DNA of 64,000 bases. It comes from Cytophagales bacterium (GTDB lineage Bacteria; Bacteroidota; Bacteroidia; Cytophagales; 172606-1). Where the stretch lies: NCBI GenBank assembly GCA_030446715.1, contig JAUJMU010000009.1, forward strand, positions 124,001 through 188,000, written 5' to 3'. This document shows positions 1-8,583 of the stretch, one piece after another. The notes under the pieces are model-generated. The model worked only from the letters and a program-made list of their open reading frames with translations, made no database searches and was not told where the DNA came from. Numbering within the stretch: position 1 is the first letter of the stretch; every line of letters begins with the position of its first letter. A program made the position numbers and the translations under genes.

Positions 1-109
1 CCATACCCACCGCGACGACATGAGCATCATTGACCGCAACGTACTCAAAGCTGTCGGCCAGACCGTGCTCCAGGTAGTCTACGATGAAGACGCCCCGGTG
101 GTGCAGTAG
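1..109 (+). CDS. C-terminal end of an M28-like metallopeptidase or glutaminyl cyclotransferase (partial)
   Basis: An open frame runs in from before the window and stops at a TAG at 107-109, giving about 35 residues. The fragment starts HTHRDDMSIIDRNVLKAVG and ends in DEDAPVVQ. A His-Thr-x-x-D-x-M-x-x-ID pattern followed by a helix with AVGQTVLQVVY resembles the last metal-binding segment of M28 family zinc peptidases and the related glutaminyl-peptide cyclotransferases. This is recognition from a short tail only, so the family is tentative and nothing can be said about the substrate. Confidence 0.45.
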   Translation, partial: HTHRDDMSIIDRNVLKAVGQTVLQVVYDEDAPVVQ

Positions 110-175
110 GGTTGTGGGGTTATCAGGCGGAATAGGGTTTATTTGCTTGTTAGCCTCAATAGAACAAAACAGACG

Positions 176-604
176 ATGCTTGATTTGAACGATCCAAGGT
201 GGAAGACATTTAAAGGAGGGTATCAGATACCCTGCGATGCTTCGATTCCCCTGAAAGTGCTTGAGAAAACGGATGATCCGGCCCGGGTGGAGAAGATTCT
301 GAAAGAGTTCTGGCAGGAATTGCATCATCAGGGCGATGTGAATATAGCATCATACATGACTTTGCCCCATCTGATTCGAATTGCCAAAGAAAAGAAACTG
401 CCCCAAGCTGATATACCTGCTTTAGTGGCCGTAATTGAAGTGCAAAGGCATATCAACAGTGAGCCTATCCCAGCAGAATTTGAAGCGGAGTATGAACAGG
501 AGATTAAACAAATCATTGATGTGATCCAGCTTAATCAGACCAGAAAGTTGGATAAAGACTACACTACCTATGCCGCTAGACTACTACAGCATCCGGATCA
601 ATGA
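176..604 (+). CDS. Hypothetical protein with a chimeric C-terminus
   Basis: A soluble, charged protein of about 142 residues, read from the ATG at 176; an in-frame TTG at 143 is possible but less likely. It contains the conserved-looking stretches DPRWKTFKGGY and HHQGDVNIASY, but I do not recognise a domain of known function. There is no signal peptide or membrane segment. Its last eight or so codons overlap, in another frame, DNA that encodes the end of a HigB toxin. The natural C-terminus was therefore probably lost when two loci were joined near 575-585. It lies directly before HigBA remnants, which suggests a recombined toxin-antitoxin or defence neighbourhood (inference). Confidence 0.55.
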   Translation: MLDLNDPRWKTFKGGYQIPCDASIPLKVLEKTDDPARVEKILKEFWQELHHQGDVNIASYMTLPHLIRIAKEKKLPQADIPALVAVIEVQRHINSEPIPAEFEAEYEQEIKQIIDVIQLNQTRKLDKDYTTYAARLLQHPDQ

Positions 605-674
605 CCAGTGGCGGATCATTTTCAAGTGGGAAACCGGCCAGGCCTTTAACGTAGAAATCACCGATTATCACTAA
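582..674 (+). pseudogene. higB: HigB-type toxin, C-terminal remnant
   Basis: In the frame ending with the TAA at 672-674 the DNA encodes YYSIRINDQWRIIFKW and then ETGQAFNVEITDYH. This matches the last strand and C-terminal tail of the RelE/HigB toxin family (typically SIRINDQWRICF...V.I.DYH). Only about 30 of the usual 90 to 100 residues are left and there is no start codon; upstream DNA belongs to another ORF. It sits 8 bp before a HigA-like gene, the usual toxin-first order of HigBA modules. HigB toxins cut mRNA on the ribosome; this fragment cannot be active. Confidence 0.75.
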
Positions 675-682
675 TTCAGACT

Positions 683-981
683 ATGGAAAGACTAGCCAAT
701 ATTCACCCCGGAGAAGTATTACTGGAGGAATTTCTCAAGCCCTGGAAGTTTCAGCCTATAAACTTTCCAAAGACATTGGCATCCCTCAGACTCGCATCAG
801 CGAAATTCTGAAAGGCCGCCGCCGAATTACTGCCGATACAGCTTTGCGGCTCAGCTACTACTTTGGCACTACGCCTAAGTTTTGGCTGGGCCTTCAGGAT
901 GATTATGATCTTGAAGAAGAGGAAAGAGCCAAAAAGAGCGAGTTTGAAAACATTAAGAGATTGGAAAATAACGCAGCATAA
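683..981 (+). pseudogene. higA: HigA-type antitoxin with a one-base deletion
   Basis: The ATG at 683 opens MERLANIHPGEVLLEEFLKP, the standard N-terminus of HigA antitoxins, but the frame breaks after the codon at 740-742. If one base is restored there (CCCTGG read as CCCATGG), translation continues as MEVSAYKLSKDIGIPQTRIS and then EILKGRRRITADTALRLSYYF up to the TAA at 979-981. That is a complete XRE-type helix-turn-helix protein of about 100 residues. HigA binds its own promoter and neutralises HigB. With the toxin also truncated, the module is dead or the deletion is a base-calling error. Confidence 0.82.
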
Positions 982-1091
982 CCCCAAGGGTTACGGTCAG
1001 CAGGCCCCCTCACCGCATAGTCTGAGACAATGCCGTCATGTGCTTTCGAGCCGTTATACGGCAATAATACTGAAACCATTCTACCCTCCAC

Positions 1092-2009
1092 CTAAGGCAC
1101 ATCCTGCCCGGCGGAGGCTTTCAGGATACTGAACCACTGGTCGCGGGTGAGTTGCAGGTCTGCGGCTTTGGCGGCTTCCTGCAGACGTTCCGGCTGGCCG
1201 GTTCCCAGCACCGGCATTACCCCCGCCGGATGCTTCATGATCCACGCAACCGCTACCTGCTCCACACTGGCCCCGCCCAACGCTGCCCCAACCTCCTGCA
1301 AAGCCAGCCCCACCCGGGTAGATGGTTCGTCGGTGTTGGTAAACAACTTACCGCCGGCCAGCGGCGACCAGGCCATGGGCGGTACGCGTAACTGCTGGCA
1401 TTGGTCCAGGGTGCCATCGTACAGCGGCGGCAGGTGCACCACCGAAAACTCAATCTGATTGGTCACCAGCGGAAAATCGAGCCGCGACTGCAGCAGCGCA
1501 AACTGGTGCGTGGTGAAATTGGACACCCCGAAGTGTTTCACCTTTCCTGCTTCTTTCAGTTGCCCGCAAGCCCCGGCTACTTCGTCAGCGTTCATCAGCG
1601 GATCGGGCCGGTGCAGGAGCAGCACGTCGAGGTAATCCGTGTGAAGATTGCGCAGCGACGTATCGACCGAGTTTACAATGTGATCTTTACTGGTATCGTA
1701 AGTCTTCAGGCGGTGCTCCGGCCGGTTCTCCGAAACCAGCCGGATGCCGCATTTGGTCACCAGTTCCAGCCGCTGCCGTAGGGAAGATTGCCGGCCTAGG
1801 GCCCGTCCGAAGATTTCTTCTACCGTATAATTGCCGTAAATGTCAGCGTGGTCAATGGTAGTAATGCCTTCCTGCAGGGCAGTCTCCACGAGCCGGATCA
1901 CTGCTTCGGGCCGGGTACGGTCCGGGTCACCGGAAAGCCTCCATACGCCAAGGATGATGCGCGATAAGGTATCCGGAGAGCCGGGCAGGAGAGTGCGGGA
2001 TACAGGCAT
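1092..2009 (-). CDS. Aldo/keto reductase family oxidoreductase
   Basis: A 305-residue protein of normal length for an NAD(P)H-dependent aldo/keto reductase, a TIM-barrel enzyme reducing carbonyls to alcohols. The catalytic set is visible: Asp and Tyr in DHADIYGNY (around residues 53-61), Lys in LVTKCGIR and His in LLHRPDP. The cofactor-side motifs GKVKHFGVSNF and LGTGQPERL are also present. It resembles the YdhF-like subgroup found widely in Bacteroidota; the substrate cannot be read from sequence. The gene stands alone, divergent from the GH30-like gene downstream of its start. Confidence 0.9.
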   Translation of the reverse strand: MPVSRTLLPGSPDTLSRIILGVWRLSGDPDRTRPEAVIRLVETALQEGITTIDHADIYGNYTVEEIFGRALGRQSSLRQRLELVTKCGIRLVSENRPEHRLKTYDTSKDHIVNSVDTSLRNLHTDYLDVLLLHRPDPLMNADEVAGACGQLKEAGKVKHFGVSNFTTHQFALLQSRLDFPLVTNQIEFSVVHLPPLYDGTLDQCQQLRVPPMAWSPLAGGKLFTNTDEPSTRVGLALQEVGAALGGASVEQVAVAWIMKHPAGVMPVLGTGQPERLQEAAKAADLQLTRDQWFSILKASAGQDVP

Positions 2010-2218
2010 GGGTCTGTTGTTTTTACTTTTGAAAAATCAATGTCGGGGTTCAATACGTACTTCAGGCAACGAAAGCCGTATCCGGATGAAAACTATTCAT
2101 GGGAATATTTACTGCCGGTCCAGTCACATTCTGGTCAACGCGCTGATTATCAATCCAGGCTGTCTGGAGATTTTGTATTCGTTTCTGCTCCGGTACCTAA
2201 ACTAAGGAATCCTTTTTA

Positions 2219-3565
2219 ATGAAATTACTCTTTCCGGCAATATGCCTCTTTTTACTGTTCATCCGCACTGCTCCCGTGGCAGGAGCCGGAGTTGCACCCC
2301 CTGATTCTACCAAAGCTTCCGTGAAGATCAATCCACGGGTGACTTATCAAACCATTACCAGCCTGAGCGGCAATTATTGCCAGGCACTTTACACGCCCTA
2401 TGCCCAAGACGAGGTGGGCCGCTTTACCCTCACTACCCTTAAACCTACCCACGTTCGTTTCCCGATCCCGGTCAAGAAATGGGAGCCGGAAAATGACAAC
2501 TCCAATCCAGCTGAAACCCGGCCCGAAGCTTACGTGATGGAGGGCGTGATGGGCGATTTGTTCAATTTCCTGCGTGAGATGAAAACCACCCCTGGCGTGC
2601 AGAACCTGACCGCTTCCGTGTGGGACGTGCCCGAGTGGCTGGTGAGCAACCCGCAGGAGAACCAGAAGCGCCGCATTCCCCGCAATCTGTACCCGGAGTT
2701 CGTGGAATCAGTGGTCCGCTTCCTGCAGGTTGCCAAAGGGCAGTACGGCGTAGAAATCGATTATTTTTCGGTAAATGAAGCCGACGGAGGCTACCAGTTA
2801 CTCTTCACGGCCCCGGAAATGATCGAACTCATCCGCGTAGCGGGGCCGGTGTTTGAAAGAGCCGGGCTGAAAACGAAATTTCTGACCGGCGATGTCCACA
2901 AAACGGCGGCTATTGTTCCATACGCCACCCCAATCCTTCAGGAGACATCCATCCGGAAGTACCTGGGCCCGATATCGTACCACTCATGGTGGTCTGACAG
3001 TGTGTCGGATAAGGAGTTCCGGGCCATTGCTGCCCTCGGCAAGCAGTACGGACTTCCGGTCTGGTGCGCCGAATTAGGTTACGATGCCTTTCTCTACAAG
3101 CAGAAGGAAGCCCATCAGACGTGGAGCAATGCCTGGAACACTGCTAAAATTTACCACCGCGTGCTCACGCTCAGCGGTGCTACGGTGACCCAGTACTGGA
3201 CGTTACAGAACAATTTTCCGATTGCTTCTGCCGATGGAAAGCCTTACCCGGCATGGTACGTGCACAAGCAACTCGCCGACAATTTACCCGCCGGTACGCA
3301 GATCGTTGAGGCTGTTTCGTCGGACGATAAACTTTGGGCACTGGCGGCAAGGGGAGAGGGCAGACATTTTATGACGCAACTGCTCAATACCTCCACCGTG
3401 GAAAAGGAAGTCACCCTCAGCGGTTTGCCCAAAGACGCCCTGCAGCAAGTGCTGATGCACGACGGCGAAAAGGGAAAGGAAATGGGAAGCCACAAGCCAA
3501 AAGCCGGGAAACTGACGCTGAAGCTGCCGCCGCAAAGCATTACGCTGCTGACCACGCGGAGGTGA
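2219..3565 (+). CDS. GH30-like secreted glycoside hydrolase
   Basis: 448 residues with an N-terminal signal peptide (hydrophobic core in the first 22 residues, ending VAGAG). The body has the layout of clan GH-A (beta/alpha)8 enzymes of the GH30 type. The proton donor is probably E187 in YFSVNEAD and the nucleophile E285 in VWCAELGYD. A C-terminal beta-domain ends LPPQSITLLTT, as is typical of GH30 proteins. Such enzymes cleave beta-1,6 or beta-1,4 linked sugars outside the cytoplasm; the specificity is unknown here. The ATG at 2219 follows a 209-bp gap and gives a clean signal peptide. Confidence 0.75.
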   Translation: MKLLFPAICLFLLFIRTAPVAGAGVAPPDSTKASVKINPRVTYQTITSLSGNYCQALYTPYAQDEVGRFTLTTLKPTHVRFPIPVKKWEPENDNSNPAETRPEAYVMEGVMGDLFNFLREMKTTPGVQNLTASVWDVPEWLVSNPQENQKRRIPRNLYPEFVESVVRFLQVAKGQYGVEIDYFSVNEADGGYQLLFTAPEMIELIRVAGPVFERAGLKTKFLTGDVHKTAAIVPYATPILQETSIRKYLGPISYHSWWSDSVSDKEFRAIAALGKQYGLPVWCAELGYDAFLYKQKEAHQTWSNAWNTAKIYHRVLTLSGATVTQYWTLQNNFPIASADGKPYPAWYVHKQLADNLPAGTQIVEAVSSDDKLWALAARGEGRHFMTQLLNTSTVEKEVTLSGLPKDALQQVLMHDGEKGKEMGSHKPKAGKLTLKLPPQSITLLTTRR

Positions 3566-3659
3566 GTTGCGGGAGTTTGAGAGTTTAGGGGTTTAAGAGT
3601 AGGGTAACGTGCTGATATGCTTTTCAAAAAAATATACTTACCACTTACCACTTTTTCCC

Positions 3660-4625
3660 CTAATAATACTTCCTCTCCAGCAGGTATCCTTTCACGTAGT
3701 CCTCAATGCCTTCCTCCAGCGTGTGGAAAGGCTTCGTATAGCCAATGGAACGAAGCTTGTTCATGTTGGCCTGGGTGAAATACTGGTATTTATCGCGGAT
3801 GTCGGCGGGGGTGTCCATAAACTCGACGTGCCGGGGACGGCCCATTGACCAGAAGGTACTCTTGGCCAGGTCCATGAACGTGCGGGCCTTGCCGCTGCCC
3901 AGGTTGTAGATGCCCGAGTTGCGCCGGTGATACATCAGAAACATGCACACTTCCACCAGGTCTTTCACGTACACAAAATCCCGCATCTGCTCGCCGTCGC
4001 GGTAGTCGGGGTGGTGCGACCGGAACAGTTTCATCCTGCCGGTTTCGTTGATCTGGTTGAAGGCGTGAAAAATCACGGAAGCCATGCGGCTCTTGTGGTA
4101 TTCGTTGGGTCCGTAAACGTTGAAAAACTTGAGTCCCGCCCAGAAAAAAGGCTTTTTTTCCTGCGCCAGTGCCCACTTGTCGAATTCATTTTTCGATTCG
4201 CCGTAAGGGTTAAGGGGTTTCAGCTGCGGAATCAGGCTTTCATTGTCGTCGTATCCCTGCTCGCCCAGGCCGTAGGTAGCCGCCGAAGAAGCGTAAATCA
4301 GCGGAATCTGGTAATCATGGCACTTCTCCCAGATGCTTTTGGAATAGCTTACGTTCAGCTTCTCAAAGATGGAGTAATCAAACTCAGTGGTGTCGGTGCG
4401 GGCTCCGATGTGGAATATGCACTCCGCATCATCGTGATTTTTGTCCAGCCAGGCAAAGAACTGTTCCCGGTCCACGTATTCCTTTATCGTTTTATTCTTC
4501 AGGTTACGGCTCTTATCTTCAGAGGAAAAGTCATCTACGGCAATAATTGCATTAAATTTGTCGGCGTTCAGGCGGCCAATCAGACAGCTTCCTATAAAAC
4601 CAGCAGCTCCCGTAACTATAATCAT
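3660..4625 (-). CDS. hldD: ADP-L-glycero-D-manno-heptose 6-epimerase
   Basis: 321 residues, the usual size. It is an extended short-chain dehydrogenase with the NAD-binding motif TGAAGFIGS at the very N-terminus, the central FHIGARTDTTE, and the catalytic pair in YASSAATYG and YGESK. FFNVYGPNEYHK and the DFVYVKD segment are hallmarks of HldD (RfaD), which inverts C6 of ADP-D-glycero-D-manno-heptose to make the heptose donor for the lipopolysaccharide inner core. The gene is monocistronic here and converges with the GH30-like gene. Confidence 0.9.
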   Translation of the reverse strand: MIIVTGAAGFIGSCLIGRLNADKFNAIIAVDDFSSEDKSRNLKNKTIKEYVDREQFFAWLDKNHDDAECIFHIGARTDTTEFDYSIFEKLNVSYSKSIWEKCHDYQIPLIYASSAATYGLGEQGYDDNESLIPQLKPLNPYGESKNEFDKWALAQEKKPFFWAGLKFFNVYGPNEYHKSRMASVIFHAFNQINETGRMKLFRSHHPDYRDGEQMRDFVYVKDLVEVCMFLMYHRRNSGIYNLGSGKARTFMDLAKSTFWSMGRPRHVEFMDTPADIRDKYQYFTQANMNKLRSIGYTKPFHTLEEGIEDYVKGYLLERKYY

Positions 4626-4788
4626 ATCAAGACAGGGTTGTAGACAATATGTGCGATGAAATGTCCAAAATTACCGGGAATCACCCGCAAAATTTGGAAT
4701 ATGAACCTGAAAAAGCAGAAAAACGGCAGGAAAAATATCTGGTAGATAACGTTTTATCGCTTTGAAGCCTCGAATTTAGACAATCTTT

Positions 4789-5724
4789 ATGTGCAAATCC
4801 TTACATAAAACAAGTAATAAATTTGATTTTTTTAAGCAGCTCTTTCCCGGCGTAATTCTTCTTTTATCCTTTACCGGGTGCGGCGGATATTCCGACAAGC
4901 GCGGGCTGGCAGAAGGAGATACGCTGCTGGATGCCCTGGGCCGTGAAGTAAGGCTGGTGAGAAAGCCCGGCAGGGTAATGGCCCTTGCACCGTCCATGAC
5001 CGAAATGCTTTTCTTCGTGTGCGATACGGGTCAGATTGCCGCCGTTACCCAAAACTGCGACTACCCGGCAGCTGCCAGACGAAAGCCCATAGTAAATAAT
5101 TACCCGATGGATTTTGAAGCACTTCTGCGCGTCAGGCCGGATCTGGTTTTTGCCGTAGAGGGTATCACGCCGCTGGCTGATGCCCGGCGCATGGAGGAAC
5201 TGGGCATTCCGGTCTATTACCAGCAATACCATACGGTGGAGGATATTTTCACCGGCATAGAGACCGTTGGCCGGCTCACTGGCAACGCTGCCCGCGCCGT
5301 GCACCTCACCGATTCCCTGCGACGGGTTAAAAAAGAGATACAGACGCAGACCGCCGGTCTTCAGAAGCCTTCAGTATTGGCGATTACATGGCAGGATCCC
5401 ATTTATGTGTACGGCAGAAACACCGTTTTTACGGATAAACTTGCCATTGCCGGCGGTCGCAATGCGGTGGATACCGTATTTGAGGCGCAGTATCCGGCGC
5501 TTACCCGTGAGTACGTACTGAAAATCAATCCCGACATCATCATCGGCGGCGGTTTCGGGAAGATGGACAGTACATTTTTCCGGCAGTATCCCGAACTGCG
5601 CCGGATCAATGCCTACCGCAACCGCCGCATTTACGACCTCACCGACGACCTTATGGCCCGGCCCGGTCCGCGGGTGGTGGAGTCAATTCTGGAATTGAAA
5701 GAAGTCATTCACGGCAAAAAATGA
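4789..5724 (+). CDS. Substrate-binding lipoprotein of a cobalamin/iron-chelate ABC transporter (BtuF-like)
   Basis: 311 residues. A hydrophobic stretch followed by LLSFTGCGG marks a lipoprotein signal with Cys near residue 33. The mature part is a periplasmic-binding fold of the BtuF/FhuD class: VMALAPSMTEMLFFV opens the first lobe, LRVRPDLVFAVEGI closes it, and a long bridging helix leads to the second lobe with KINPDIIIGG. This class delivers corrinoids, haem or ferric siderophores to a FecCD permease, and such a permease follows at 5948. The two are separated by a 112-bp inverted-repeat element. No cobalamin riboswitch was recognised upstream. Confidence 0.85.
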   Translation: MCKSLHKTSNKFDFFKQLFPGVILLLSFTGCGGYSDKRGLAEGDTLLDALGREVRLVRKPGRVMALAPSMTEMLFFVCDTGQIAAVTQNCDYPAAARRKPIVNNYPMDFEALLRVRPDLVFAVEGITPLADARRMEELGIPVYYQQYHTVEDIFTGIETVGRLTGNAARAVHLTDSLRRVKKEIQTQTAGLQKPSVLAITWQDPIYVYGRNTVFTDKLAIAGGRNAVDTVFEAQYPALTREYVLKINPDIIIGGGFGKMDSTFFRQYPELRRINAYRNRRIYDLTDDLMARPGPRVVESILELKEVIHGKK

Positions 5725-5777
5725 TAAATGCTGAGTTTTACATGTGCAAGGGTAGATTATTCACCAATCATTCAGCA

Positions 5778-5889
5778 CAGGACTTTCTTAAAAGTGGTCA
5801 GTGTGACACTGACCACGGTCACGTATAGGGTATGGACCGCCGTTTGTGTCTCACAAACGGCAACCCGGAAGCGTTTTGAGAAAGTCCAG
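5778..5889. mobile_element. MITE-like element sharing terminal repeats with the IS at 44693
   Basis: The 112-bp segment begins CAGGACTTTCTTAAAA and ends with TTTTGAGAAAGTCCAG, a 16-bp imperfect terminal inverted repeat (two mismatches). Inside are two perfect palindromes: 5794-5816 (11-bp arms around one base) and 5840-5860 (9-bp arms, 3-base loop). There is no coding capacity. The ends match those of the transposase-bearing element at 44693-45761 (CAGGACTTTCTCAAA). It is therefore probably a non-autonomous derivative. It separates the binding protein from its permease. Confidence 0.75.
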
Positions 5890-5947
5890 TAGCATTTAAA
5901 ACTCAGCATTCAGCATTCAAAATTGAGTATCCCCTGACCCCTGCCTT

Positions 5948-6952
5948 TTGAAAACTGCCCACTTGTGTCTGATCCTGCTGCTGCTGACGGTAACCGTGCT
6001 GCTGGCGGGGCTGTTTGTCGGTAGTTTCCAGACGGACTTCAGGACACTTCAGGGGGCTGTTTTCTCCTATAATCCGGATGATCCGGCGCACTTTGCCATT
6101 ATTCACCTGAGGTTGCCACGTTTGTTGCTGGCCTTTATAGTAGGAGGGGGGCTGGCCTTCAGTGGCTACCTGATTCAGGCAATGGTCAATAATCCATTGG
6201 CCGACCCGTACATACTCGGCACGGCTTCCGGCGCGGCGCTGGGTGCCAATATTGCGTTTTTTGGCTGGCTGCCTGCCGTGGCGCTGGGATTTTACCTGCC
6301 GCCGCTTTTTGCCTTTGCCGGTGCCCTCGGCGTCACGCTTGCGGTGGTGGCGATGGCCTGGCGGAAAGGCTACATTGTGCCCACGCAACTGCTGCTCGGC
6401 GGGGTGGCTGTTTCTTCCCTGATTACGGCTACCAACGGATTACTGGCTTTTTTATCGGACACGGAAGGCAAACTGAAAACCATTATATTCTGGATTCTGG
6501 GCAGCTTTGAACGGGCACAGTGGTCAGATATTCCGGTGCCGCTCTCTGCACTGGTGCTGTCAAGCCTGCTGTTCCTGTTTCTGCACAAGCAACTTGCCCT
6601 GCTGCTGCTCGGTGAAAGCCGGGCCCGGCACCTCGGTCTGAACGTAAGCCGCCTCCGCTGGCTGGTGCTGATTACAGCTTCCCTGGTGACCGGCGTGGCG
6701 GTGGCTACTTCCGGCGCTATCGGGTTTGTGGGCCTGATGATGCCGCACCTGATCCGCGGACTGCTGGGCACCGGTGGCCGGTGGAACACGCTGCTGACGG
6801 CCTGGGCGGGGGGCGTATTCATCGTGGCCTGCGATCTGCTGGCGCGCCTCATTTACCCGCCGGCGGGGCTGCCTATCGGCATCCTCACTTCTTTTATCGG
6901 CGTGCCCTTTTTCCTGTACCTCTTGATCAAAAGAGATTACCGGTTTGAGTAG
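5948..6952 (+). CDS. FecCD family ABC transporter permease
   Basis: 334 residues with about ten hydrophobic segments, the size and pattern of BtuC/FecD/FhuB permeases. Family landmarks are FSGYLIQAMVNNPLADPYILG near residue 75, LLGGVAVSSLI in the middle, and GAIGFVGLMMPHLIRGLLG, the coupling-helix region that contacts the ATPase. The annotated start is a TTG at 5948 just before a hydrophobic helix; I found no better ATG. It pairs with the BtuF-like lipoprotein upstream. No ATP-binding subunit lies next to it in the window, so the transporter must borrow one encoded elsewhere or the operon has been split. Confidence 0.88.
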   Translation: MKTAHLCLILLLLTVTVLLAGLFVGSFQTDFRTLQGAVFSYNPDDPAHFAIIHLRLPRLLLAFIVGGGLAFSGYLIQAMVNNPLADPYILGTASGAALGANIAFFGWLPAVALGFYLPPLFAFAGALGVTLAVVAMAWRKGYIVPTQLLLGGVAVSSLITATNGLLAFLSDTEGKLKTIIFWILGSFERAQWSDIPVPLSALVLSSLLFLFLHKQLALLLLGESRARHLGLNVSRLRWLVLITASLVTGVAVATSGAIGFVGLMMPHLIRGLLGTGGRWNTLLTAWAGGVFIVACDLLARLIYPPAGLPIGILTSFIGVPFFLYLLIKRDYRFE

Positions 6953-7299
6953 GTGGGGGTTGTTGATTCTTCATGTAAAGAATATGCTGACCCGGATAAA
7001 CTGATTGGACCGGATTTCAGTTTTACCTGATGAGAAGCACAGACAAAAAGTTTCTCTGGTAAGTTGATTAATTCCTGACCCATTCAAGTACACGGGCAGA
7101 AGTAATTTGGTATTTTTGATGTTAGACCCAAAACCACTGACCGCCAACGTGTTGCCTTAGACATTTATTCATCTGACCAGCAGGCAGGAATCCACAATTT
7201 AAAATTGCGCAGCTACTTAATTACAACTGAACGGAAAATCATTAATCTGAAAACAAAGTCCGGGGAGTTATCCCGTGCATTGTTCAAAATAAAATCGTG
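6953..7299. other. Intergenic stretch with a dispersed 28-bp repeat
   Basis: 347 bp without a convincing gene. The only structure noticed is the copy of a dispersed repeat at 7193-7220, described separately. Confidence 0.6.
7193..7220. repeat. Dispersed 28-bp repeat, copy 1
   Basis: The 28 bases here match 59942-59969 in inverted orientation at 27 of 28 positions; the shared core is AAAATTGCGCAGCTACTTAA. Both copies are intergenic. Confidence 0.75.
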
Positions 7300-7887
7300 A
7301 TGGCCACTATTCTGCAAATACCGCTTGCACTCCTCAGAGAAGAAATCAATGGACAGCCTTATTACTATAAAGGTTACCAGCAAGTGCTTTCCGGAGAAAA
7401 ACAACCGGAAGAAATCATGGGCAGCAGTGAGTTGCAATCATACCTGGTAGCCCTGATGCTGCGGCGTCTGTTTATCTTTTTGCCTGAGTCTGACTACCTG
7501 ATCCAGACCGGGGAGCCCGGACTGAATATAGCTCCCGATGATAATCTTGCCAATAATATCACGATTCGCCGTACCCGGGAACACGTGATAGACCGGGGGT
7601 CTACGGGGTACGCTAAAAACCCTCCGGTAGTAGTACTTGAAGTGGATATAAAAGTAGATACAGCTAGCGGATCTGACCTGGACTACGTTCTGACGAAAAC
7701 TGAAAAGTTATTTACTTTCGGCGTTGAGCGGGTAATATGGATTCTCACCGCCAGCCGGAAGGTAGTAGTAGCTACTCAGCATAATCCTTCCCTTACTCCT
7801 TATGACTGGAAACACAGCGTTCCTGTTATTGATGACTGCCAGATGAATCTGGAGGAATGGGTACAAAGAGGCGTATTTCTGGTTTAG
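7300..7887 (+). CDS. Uma2 family (DUF820) putative nuclease
   Basis: 195 residues from the ATG at 7300 (a GTG three bases earlier is possible). The pattern G-Q-PYYYKGY, the helix with MGSSELQSYLVALMLRRL, and the core PPVVVLEVDIKVDT fit the Uma2 family, which adopts a PD-(D/E)xK restriction-endonuclease-like fold. These proteins are abundant in cyanobacteria and filamentous Bacteroidota and their biological role is not established. The canonical E-(V/I)-x-S segment reads EVDIKVD here, slightly off consensus. It stands alone. Confidence 0.7.
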   Translation: MATILQIPLALLREEINGQPYYYKGYQQVLSGEKQPEEIMGSSELQSYLVALMLRRLFIFLPESDYLIQTGEPGLNIAPDDNLANNITIRRTREHVIDRGSTGYAKNPPVVVLEVDIKVDTASGSDLDYVLTKTEKLFTFGVERVIWILTASRKVVVATQHNPSLTPYDWKHSVPVIDDCQMNLEEWVQRGVFLV

Positions 7888-7976
7888 AAAAGAGCCTTTC
7901 ATTTTCACCAAACGCCTGATTGTTTGCCTGTTGCTGCCCGAACAACGAATAATCAGCCACCAGCAACTTCAAAGCA

Positions 7977-8546
7977 CTACTCCGCCAGCCAGTTGCGGAT
8001 CATTTCCTTGCCGTGCTCCGTCAGGATGGATTCCGGGTGGAACTGCAGGCCCTTCACGTCGTACTGCCGGTGGCGGATGGCCATTACCTTCCCGTTCTCA
8101 TCTTCGGCTGTCACTTCCAGCACGTCGGGTACGGATTCGGGCACTACCGTCCAGGAGTGGTAGCGGCAGGTCTTGAATTCGCCCGGCAGGTTGTGGAACA
8201 GATTTTCGTCCGGACTGGTCACTACCGCCCTGGTTGCCACACCATGGAGCACATCCGACATATTTTCGAGCTGCGCCCCGAACACTTCCGATATGCCCTG
8301 GTGCCCAAGGCATATGCCGAGGATGCTCTTGGTAGCTGCATACTGCCGGATCAGGTGAGGCATTATGCCCGCTTCGGAAGGCAGGCCGGGGCCGGGGGAA
8401 AGCAGGATTTTGTCAAATTTCTCCACTTCTTCCAGCGTAATCTTGTCGTTGCGGTGTACTTCCAGTCCGCTGACGCCCAGTTCGCGGAGCAGGTGCACCA
8501 GGTTATAGGTAAACGAATCGTAATTGTCGAGAACGAGAATTTTCAT
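7977..8546 (-). CDS. trpG: Anthranilate synthase component II (glutamine amidotransferase)
   Basis: 189 residues counted from the ATG at 8544-8546, which gives the family start MKILVLDNYDSFTYNLVHLL; a longer reading upstream lacks support. The class I glutaminase triad is visible: Cys in GICLGHQG, and His and Glu in FHPESILTEHG. It supplies ammonia from glutamine to TrpE for anthranilate synthesis; in many bacteria the same subunit also serves PabB. It is the last gene of the trp operon on this strand, 37 bp after trpB2. Confidence 0.92.
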   Translation of the reverse strand: MKILVLDNYDSFTYNLVHLLRELGVSGLEVHRNDKITLEEVEKFDKILLSPGPGLPSEAGIMPHLIRQYAATKSILGICLGHQGISEVFGAQLENMSDVLHGVATRAVVTSPDENLFHNLPGEFKTCRYHSWTVVPESVPDVLEVTAEDENGKVMAIRHRQYDVKGLQFHPESILTEHGKEMIRNWLAE

Positions 8547-8583
8547 GGACTTAAAAAATAGAAAAGGTACGGATAGCGTAAGG

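Noticed and set aside
863-1132. 89-codon frame overlapping higA
   Set aside because: The neighbouring frame encodes the conserved HigA sequence; this one is a shadow.
4626-4788. Cobalamin riboswitch before the BtuF-like gene
   Set aside because: The 163-bp region shows no B12-box-like sequence and is short for such an element.
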